Source of the DNA: Acidimicrobiia bacterium
Lineage (GTDB): Bacteria > Actinomycetota > Acidimicrobiia > Acidimicrobiales > AC-14
Direction of reading: 5' to 3'
DNA length: 10,908 bases
Assembly (NCBI GenBank): GCA_019244985.1
Contig: JAFASB010000276.1
Span: 1-10,908, forward strand
Position numbers and translations under genes: made by a program. The stretch's first letter is position 1; the number at the start of each line of letters is the position of its first letter. The notes under the pieces are model-generated. The model was not told the DNA's origin. It ran no database searches and saw only the letters and a list, made by a program, of their open reading frames with translations. Below are positions 6,848 to 10,908 of the stretch, one piece after another.

Positions 6848-8281
6848 CGCGGGCGGCGGTCCGTCGACCGGAAGACCGATGGTGAAGCGGGCGCCCTCAC
6901 CCGGCTTGGAATCCAGCGCGACCGTGCCGTCGTGGGCGGCGACGATGGCGCTGACGATCGACAGCCCGAGGCCGGCGCCGCCGCTCGTGCGGGCGCGAGA
7001 GGGATCGACCCGGTAGAAGCGTTCGAAGGCGCGGGCGGCCTGGTCGTCGGTCATCCCGGGGCCCTGGTCCTCGACGACCACGACGGCGTTCGGCCCCTCC
7101 CGCCGCACCACGACCCTCGCGGGCGTGCCCGGCGGGGTGTGCGTGCGGATGTTGGTGATCAGGTTGTCGAAGACCTGGCGAAGGCGCGGTCCGTCTCCGA
7201 GGACCTGCACCGGCTCGATGACATCGAGCTCGATCGACCGCCCCGGCTCGACGACGCGCGCGTCGGCGACGACCTCGGCGGCCATGGCCGACAGGTCGAC
7301 TGGCTGGCGGTCGAGCGGGCGACCCTGGTCGAGGCGGGCGAGCAGCAGCATCTCCTCGACAAGCACACCCATGCGCTCGGCCTCGCCCTCGATGCGAGAC
7401 ATGGCCTTGGCGAGGTCGTCGGGCCTTGTGGCCGCTCCCCGCCGGAAGAGCTCGGCGTAGCCGCGGATCGACGTGAGCGGCGTGCGCAGCTCGTGGGACG
7501 CGTCGGCGACGAACCGGCGCAGCCGGTCCTCGCTCTTCTGCTTTTCGTCGAACGCCGTCTCGATGCCCTCGAGCATCGTGTTCAGGGCCAGGCCGAGGCG
7601 ACCGACCTCGGTTTCGTCGTCCGCGGGGGAGACGCGGCGGCTGAGGTCGCCGGCGGCAATGGCGTCGGCGGTCGCGACCATGCCCTCGAGGGGGCGCATC
7701 GACACGCGCACCAGCCACCAGCCGAGTCCGGCGACAGCGAGGGCGACGGCCACGGTGACGAGCAGCTCGATGTTCCGGAAGCGCCCGAGGGTGTTGCTGA
7801 CGTCGCGGAGAGGCAAGGCGACGATCAGCGTCTGGCCGGTCGGTCCGAGCGACGACACGCTGACTCGGAAGGCCGGACCGCCGTTCTCGGCGGCGGACAC
7901 CGTGAACGCCTTGCTGGGCCCGCCGGGGCTGGGATCGGTGTCGACCGGGACGGCGGGCAGGTGCTGGGGCAGCTCGGGCGTGTACGTGCGCTCGCCCGGC
8001 GGCCGGACGACGACGCTTCCGAGCACGGTCCCGTCGGCGTCGCGAACCTGAAAGAACGGTGGCGATCCGGCCACGGTGTCGAAGCCGGCGAACCGGCCGA
8101 TCGAGTTGAGGTCGCCGCGCATCACCTGGTTCTGGACGCGCCGGTCGAGCGTGACCAGCTGCTGGTCGACCCGCTTCAGGAGCGAGGATCGGAGCGCGGT
8201 GTAGCTGACGAGGGCGGCGACGACGAGGCCGACGACGACGAGGGCCGACGCCACGGCCACCAGCCGGGCGCGCAGCGACAC
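6713..8281 (-). CDS. two-component sensor histidine kinase (HAMP, HisKA, HATPase)
   Basis: A 522-residue membrane sensor kinase that should autophosphorylate on His and pass phosphate to the regulator encoded 15 bases upstream. Layout: transmembrane segment 1 at about 8-28, extracytoplasmic sensor about 32-168, transmembrane segment 2 at about 172-192, HAMP about 193-246, then HisKA with H263 in ADASHELRTPLTSIRGY. The ATPase domain has the N box DNLITNIRTHT (N377 the likely Mg ligand), G1 DQGPGM (405-410), the F box FERFYR (419-424) and G2 GGAGLGLSIV (434-443). The start is GTG at 8281, with GGGGG about six bases upstream. Conserved homology ends near residue 472 (FTIGLPVDG). The last ~45 residues are Gly/Asp/Val-rich and read antisense through yceI, so they are probably unconserved. 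The sensor region resembles no ligand-binding domain that I recognise. Confidence 0.93.
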   Translation of the reverse strand: MSLRARLVAVASALVVVGLVVAALVSYTALRSSLLKRVDQQLVTLDRRVQNQVMRGDLNSIGRFAGFDTVAGSPPFFQVRDADGTVLGSVVVRPPGERTYTPELPQHLPAVPVDTDPSPGGPSKAFTVSAAENGGPAFRVSVSSLGPTGQTLIVALPLRDVSNTLGRFRNIELLVTVAVALAVAGLGWWLVRVSMRPLEGMVATADAIAAGDLSRRVSPADDETEVGRLGLALNTMLEGIETAFDEKQKSEDRLRRFVADASHELRTPLTSIRGYAELFRRGAATRPDDLAKAMSRIEGEAERMGVLVEEMLLLARLDQGRPLDRQPVDLSAMAAEVVADARVVEPGRSIELDVIEPVQVLGDGPRLRQVFDNLITNIRTHTPPGTPARVVVRREGPNAVVVVEDQGPGMTDDQAARAFERFYRVDPSRARTSGGAGLGLSIVSAIVAAHDGTVALDSKPGEGARFTIGLPVDGPPPASVGEDDQELDQPVVVGADGPEAGVGDVPVGKGHGDRAADPDGVA

Positions 8282-8296
8282 GTCAACCCCCGGCCG

Positions 8297-8986
8297 TTAG
8301 CCAGCCAGGCGCAGGCTGTACCCGACGCCGCGCACGGTCTGGATGACGGGCGGTCCCGCGGCGTTGAGCTTCTTGCGGAGGTAGGAGATGTAGGTCTCCA
8401 GGATGTTCGGATCGCCGCCGAAGTCGTACTCCCACACGTGCTCGAGGAGCTGCGTCTTGGAGAGCACCCGCCGCGGGTTGAGCAGGAAGTAGCGCAGGAG
8501 CTTGAACTCGGTGGGGGTGAGCTGCACGGGCGTGTCGCTGCGCCAGACCTCGTGGGTGTCCTCGTCCATCACCAGGTCGGCGAAGCGCAGCGACTCGTCG
8601 CCGTTGCCGGCGCCGGTGCGCCGCAGGATGGCGCGCACGCGGGCGATCAGCTCGTCGAGGGCGAAGGGCTTGGTGAGGTAGTCGTCGCCGCCGATCGTCA
8701 GGCCGACGACCTTGTCCTCGGTGGCGTCCTTGGCGGTGAGGAACAGAACCGGCGCCCGGAAGCCCTCGGAGCGCAGGCGGCGCGTGACCTCGAAGCCGTC
8801 GAGGTCGGGAAGCATCACGTCGAGGATCACGATGTCGGGGCGGAACTGGGTGGCCGCGGCCATGGCGGCCCGGCCGCCGGGGGCCTCCTCGACCTGGAAG
8901 CCTTCGTAGCGGAGGGCGGTGCCGACGAGGTCTGTGATGTAGCTCTCGTCGTCAACCACCAGCACCCGCATGGGCGCCTGCTCCAT
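8297..8986 (-). CDS. OmpR/PhoP-family response regulator
   Basis: A 229-residue DNA-binding response regulator, partner of the kinase downstream. Receiver domain (about 6-120): acidic pair D12/D13, phosphoacceptor D56 in VILDVMLPDLDGFE, T84 in FLTAKD, K106 in YLTKPF. Effector domain (about 132-227): an OmpR winged helix with LTPTEFKLLRYFLLNP (156-171), the recognition-helix region ETYISYLRKKL (197-207) and the wing TVRGVGYSLR. DTHEVWR and HVWEYDFGGD are shared with mycobacterial PhoP and TcrX types, but orthology cannot be settled by eye. The ATG at 8986 is chosen because AGGGGAGG lies six bases before it; a second ATG five codons in (8971) is nearer the usual MRVLVVDDE start but has no such site. 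The 5' region holds 11-base-phased repeats, suggesting autoregulation. Confidence 0.95.
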   Translation of the reverse strand: MEQAPMRVLVVDDESYITDLVGTALRYEGFQVEEAPGGRAAMAAATQFRPDIVILDVMLPDLDGFEVTRRLRSEGFRAPVLFLTAKDATEDKVVGLTIGGDDYLTKPFALDELIARVRAILRRTGAGNGDESLRFADLVMDEDTHEVWRSDTPVQLTPTEFKLLRYFLLNPRRVLSKTQLLEHVWEYDFGGDPNILETYISYLRKKLNAAGPPVIQTVRGVGYSLRLAG

Positions 8987-9012
8987 GGACGGCCTCCCCT
9001 CTGCGAGCGCCT

Positions 9013-9067
9013 TCAGGACCTCCTCAGACTCGTCGCCTGCACTGAAGGGTCGCTGAGCCGACCCTGA
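9013..9067. repeat. 11-base-phased CTGA/TCAG repeats upstream of the response regulator
   Basis: On the plus strand CTGA occurs at 9042, 9053 and 9064, and its inverse TCAG at 9013 and 9024. Spacing is exactly 11 bases within each cluster, so the two clusters face opposite ways across an 18-base step. OmpR-family regulators bind tandem half-sites about 11 bases apart, so this may be the regulator's own site, 27-81 bases before its start codon. The arrangement is read directly; binding is inferred. Confidence 0.45.
9046..9065 (-). other. 7-bp inverted repeat (hairpin or dyad) in the regulator 5' region
   Basis: AGGGTCG (9046-9052) and CGACCCT (9059-9065) are perfect inverted repeats around a six-base loop. 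The dyad overlaps the 11-base-phased repeats, so it may be a protein site, or an RNA hairpin at the very 5' end if transcription begins after the hexamer at 9078-9073. There is no T run after it on the minus strand, so it is not a normal terminator. Confidence 0.4.
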
Positions 9068-9072
9068 GAGAA

Positions 9073-9078
9073 ATCGTA
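9073..9078 (-). promoter_or_regulatory. candidate -10 hexamer for the response regulator-kinase operon
   Basis: TACGAT on the minus strand (9078-9073) fits TANNNT well and is the only good match in the 122-base gap between the esterase stop and the regulator start. It would give a leader of about 80 bases that begins with the phased repeats and hairpin. No TTGACA-like -35 is seen 16-18 bases upstream. Confidence 0.35.
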
Positions 9079-9108
9079 GAGCCCGGCGAGCGCTCGCGAC
9101 GCGCGCGC

Positions 9109-10509
9109 TCAGCTGGCGCTGATCGTGACCAGGGTGGGGGGCCAGGGCGGGATGCCGGGGACGCCCATGACTGCGCCGTTGCCGAGCGGCGGCGGGACGT
9201 CGGGGGCGAGCGGCACCGTGAGGTGGAGGTGGCCGGCGGCGTCGGCGGTGGCCGTCGTCCTGGTCGTGGCCGTCGACGTCGACGTCGTGATGTGCTCGAC
9301 GGCGCCCGGCGGATACGACGCCGGTGTCACCACCGTGGCCGTACCCGCTCCCGACAGCATGAACGAGTCGGCCGAGGCGTCGATCAGCGAGCTGAACTGC
9401 TGGGCCGCCGACCGCTGCACCGACACCGACCAGCCCCACTGGGACCAGGACTGGTCGATCGACTGGTAGTTGGTCGAGATCGGCACCGGGGGGTTGGCGA
9501 ACGTCGCCATCAGCGGCGGCAGGTACTGCTTGAGGTCGCGCGCCCAGTAGGGCCATGTGTGGGTGCCGTTGCCGTAGTCGTTGACGTGGATGGGCACGCT
9601 CTGCATCGACGCCCGCTGCTCGAAGCTCACCGTCGAACCGTGGGTGGCCGCCTCGATACCGCCGGCGGCGGGGTTGGGCGTGGGCGGGTCGAGGGGACCG
9701 GGGAGGCCGTTGGCCGTCCACAGCCAGACGTCGACGCCGTTGAGGTTGGTCACCAGGTCGGCCGGGTCATGGCCCTGCCAGTTGATCTCGTTCGTCTCGC
9801 GCGGCCCGAACATGGCGTCGGGCTCGACGCCATCGAGGCCAACCGCGGTGGCCTCGATGATCCCCGAGGCGCCCAGAGCGGTGGCGGGGTTGTAGTCGAT
9901 GTCGGGCGCGCCGGAGAACGAGGCGACCGACGCGAACGTGTCGGGGTGGCGGGCGGCGTAGGTCATCGACCCGAACCCGCCCTGGGACAGGCCGGCCACC
10001 GCCCGGCCGTTCCGCGACGCGATCGTTCGCAGGTTGGCGTCGACCCACGGGATCAGCTGGTTGACGTGGAACGTCTCCCACTGGGACGGGCCCTCTTTGG
10101 TCTTGGTGTCGTACCAGTTGGTGAACCAACCGCCGCCGTCGCCGTTGAAGCCGGCGTCGGGCATGACCGTGATGAGGCCCAGGCCGGCGGTCGCCACCTC
10201 GGCGTCGCCGAGCTTCACCCAGTCCGATGCCCGCCCGCTCGTGCCGTGGAAGAGATAGAGGACCGGATAGTTGGTGCTGCTCGTGTCGTAGTCCGACGGC
10301 ACGAGGATGCGTACGTCGACCGTCCGGCCCAACGCCGGGGTCGACACCTGGACGTCGTACTGCCGGCTGTCGACGCTGTTCGAAGCCACCACGTGGATAC
10401 CCGCGGCGTCCGTGAACGACGGCCCCGTGGCGCGCGCCCTGGTCGCAGGTACGACGGCGAGGAGCCCCACGGCGACGACGACGGCCGCCGCCATCCGTCC
10501 CTTTCTCAC
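9109..10509 (-). CDS. secreted alpha/beta-hydrolase esterase (esterase D / antigen 85-like) with C-terminal extension
   Basis: A 466-residue exported serine esterase. The N-terminus is a clear Sec signal: basic MRKGR, a hydrophobic core at about 6-22, and a likely cut after ATRARA (about residue 27). The hydrolase domain runs from about 45 to 340, with YPVLYLFHGTSG (81-92) as the oxyanion strand, nucleophile S175 in GLSQGG, and catalytic H317 in GTHTWPYW. The acid residue cannot be assigned by eye. The layout is that of the Pfam Esterase family, which includes antigen 85 mycolyltransferases and esterase D. Residues about 345-466 form an extra, Thr/Ser-rich, probably beta-sheet domain ending in a Pro-rich tail; the family does not usually have this. 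GTG 10509 is chosen because it overlaps the Fur stop (GTGA) and gives a standard signal peptide; ATG 10494 is an alternative. Confidence 0.9.
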   Translation of the reverse strand: MRKGRMAAAVVVAVGLLAVVPATRARATGPSFTDAAGIHVVASNSVDSRQYDVQVSTPALGRTVDVRILVPSDYDTSSTNYPVLYLFHGTSGRASDWVKLGDAEVATAGLGLITVMPDAGFNGDGGGWFTNWYDTKTKEGPSQWETFHVNQLIPWVDANLRTIASRNGRAVAGLSQGGFGSMTYAARHPDTFASVASFSGAPDIDYNPATALGASGIIEATAVGLDGVEPDAMFGPRETNEINWQGHDPADLVTNLNGVDVWLWTANGLPGPLDPPTPNPAAGGIEAATHGSTVSFEQRASMQSVPIHVNDYGNGTHTWPYWARDLKQYLPPLMATFANPPVPISTNYQSIDQSWSQWGWSVSVQRSAAQQFSSLIDASADSFMLSGAGTATVVTPASYPPGAVEHITTSTSTATTRTTATADAAGHLHLTVPLAPDVPPPLGNGAVMGVPGIPPWPPTLVTISAS

Positions 10510-10908
10510 GACGTGGATAGTTCGCCGACGCACGCCCGGCACCTGCCGGTCACGGCGAAGTGCCCCGGTTGGAGCACGAAGTCGTAGTCCTCCAGCAGGG
10601 AGCGGGCGAGGGAGTCGAAGGCCTTGCGGTCGACCTGGATGACCGTTCCGCAGCGGTCGCAGACGACGTGAGGATGGGCGGTCTCGCTGAGGTGGTACAC
10701 GGCGGCGCCGTGGCCGAGGTGGGTGTGCTCGACGATGCCGAGCCGCTCGAGATCGTCGAGGATCCGGTAGATCGTGGTCTGGTGGACGTCGGGTTGGCGG
10801 GCCTGGACGGCCGTAGCGAGGGCCTCGGCCGTCGGGTGACCGTCGTGGCCGAGCAGGGCGGTCACCAGTGCCCGGCGCGCCGACGTGATGCGCCCGCCGG
10901 CGGCCCGT
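10506..10908 (-). CDS. Fur-family metal-responsive repressor (5' end outside window)
   Basis: A Fur/Zur-type transcription factor missing only its first few residues. The frame is open to the window edge, and the residues next to the edge (RAAGGRITSARRALVTALLG) match the first helix of Fur proteins, so the GTG at 10865 is internal. The winged helix contains HPTAEALATAVQA and the recognition helix HQTTIYRILDDLERLGIV. The dimerisation domain has the metal-site segment HPHVVCDRCG and a second CxxC, CRAC, near the C-terminus; together these would form the structural zinc site. Whether it senses iron, zinc or another metal cannot be told from sequence alone. Its stop overlaps the start of the secreted esterase, so the two genes appear to share a transcript, with any promoter lying upstream of the window. 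Confidence 0.9.
   Translation of the reverse strand, partial: RAAGGRITSARRALVTALLGHDGHPTAEALATAVQARQPDVHQTTIYRILDDLERLGIVEHTHLGHGAAVYHLSETAHPHVVCDRCGTVIQVDRKAFDSLARSLLEDYDFVLQPGHFAVTGRCRACVGELSTS

Noticed and set aside
6857..6870. Inverted repeat CGGTC / GACCG just after the yceI stop, considered as a terminator.
   Set aside because: The stem is only five bases, there is no T run, and it lies inside the convergent kinase gene.
6932..9067. Very long open frame (711 codons) on the plus strand across the kinase and regulator genes.
   Set aside because: It is antisense to two genes with complete conserved motifs. In GC-rich DNA the antisense frame often lacks stops. Its translation is Gly/Arg/Asp/Val-rich with no recognisable domain.
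9086..9097. Perfect 12-base palindrome GCGAGCGCTCGC after the esterase gene, considered as a terminator.
   Set aside because: Only a four-base stem is possible once a loop is left, and no T run follows. It may be chance in GC-rich DNA.
10510..10542. Longer esterase start at 10542.
   Set aside because: It would overlap Fur by 37 bases and place charged residues ahead of the signal peptide. GTG 10509 gives a normal signal peptide and a GTGA overlap.
9223..10587. A 454-codon plus-strand open frame.
   Set aside because: It is antisense to the secreted esterase, which has a signal peptide and catalytic motifs; no domain seen in the antisense product.
10865..10865. GTG at 10865 as the start of the Fur gene.
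   Set aside because: The frame continues upstream to the window edge, and those residues match the first helix of Fur proteins, so the true start is outside.
1..10908. Defence systems, CRISPR arrays, insertion sequences, integrase or attachment sites.
   Set aside because: No direct-repeat arrays, transposase motifs, terminal inverted repeats or tRNA ends were seen, and gene content is housekeeping or metabolic.

Overview
The window looks like ordinary chromosomal DNA from a high-GC actinobacterium. The signs are very GC-rich codon third positions, many GTG/TTG starts, short stop/start overlaps, several TANNNT hexamers just upstream of starts (the leaderless promoter style common in Actinobacteria), and an abundance of acyl-CoA synthetases. 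An Acidimicrobiia-like or mycobacteria-related lineage would fit, but that is inference. No mobile element, CRISPR array, tRNA or rRNA was seen. Every stretch longer than about 120 bases carries a gene.

Layout. (1) Bases 1-1968, plus strand: the 3' part of a FadD-type acyl-CoA synthetase; a HAD-family phosphatase whose start codon overlaps the synthetase stop; and an AlkB-type DNA/RNA dealkylase broken by one extra A in an AAA run. (2) Bases 1959-4501, minus strand: a two-gene operon of a second acyl-CoA synthetase followed by a Gfo/Idh/MocA oxidoreductase, joined by a GTGA overlap. (3) Bases 4529-6847, plus strand: a small cupin and a serine beta-lactamase-fold esterase, 13 bases apart, then a membrane-anchored YceI protein. 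The cupin and the second synthetase diverge from a gap of only 27 bases. (4) Bases 6713-8986, minus strand: an OmpR/PhoP-type response regulator followed by its sensor kinase, whose 3' end runs 135 bases into the convergent yceI gene. (5) Bases 9109-10908, minus strand: a Fur-family metalloregulator (5' end outside the window) overlapping by GTGA with a secreted esterase of the esterase D/antigen 85 type.

How they may work together. The synthetase, oxidoreductase, cupin and esterase around the 27-base divergent gap may form one small catabolic module: an esterase frees an acid, the ligase activates it, and a dehydrogenase or cupin acts on it. Only gene order supports this. The regulator and kinase are a standard membrane two-component pair. 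The 122-base region upstream of the regulator holds five CTGA/TCAG tetramers in two inverted clusters with exact 11-base spacing inside each cluster, a pattern expected for an OmpR-family binding site.

The most notable points are the 11-base-phased repeats, the Gln in place of the catalytic A10 lysine in the second synthetase, the alkB frameshift, the overlapping divergent promoter hexamers, and the Fur-secreted esterase coupling. I did not find a clearly new multi-gene system.
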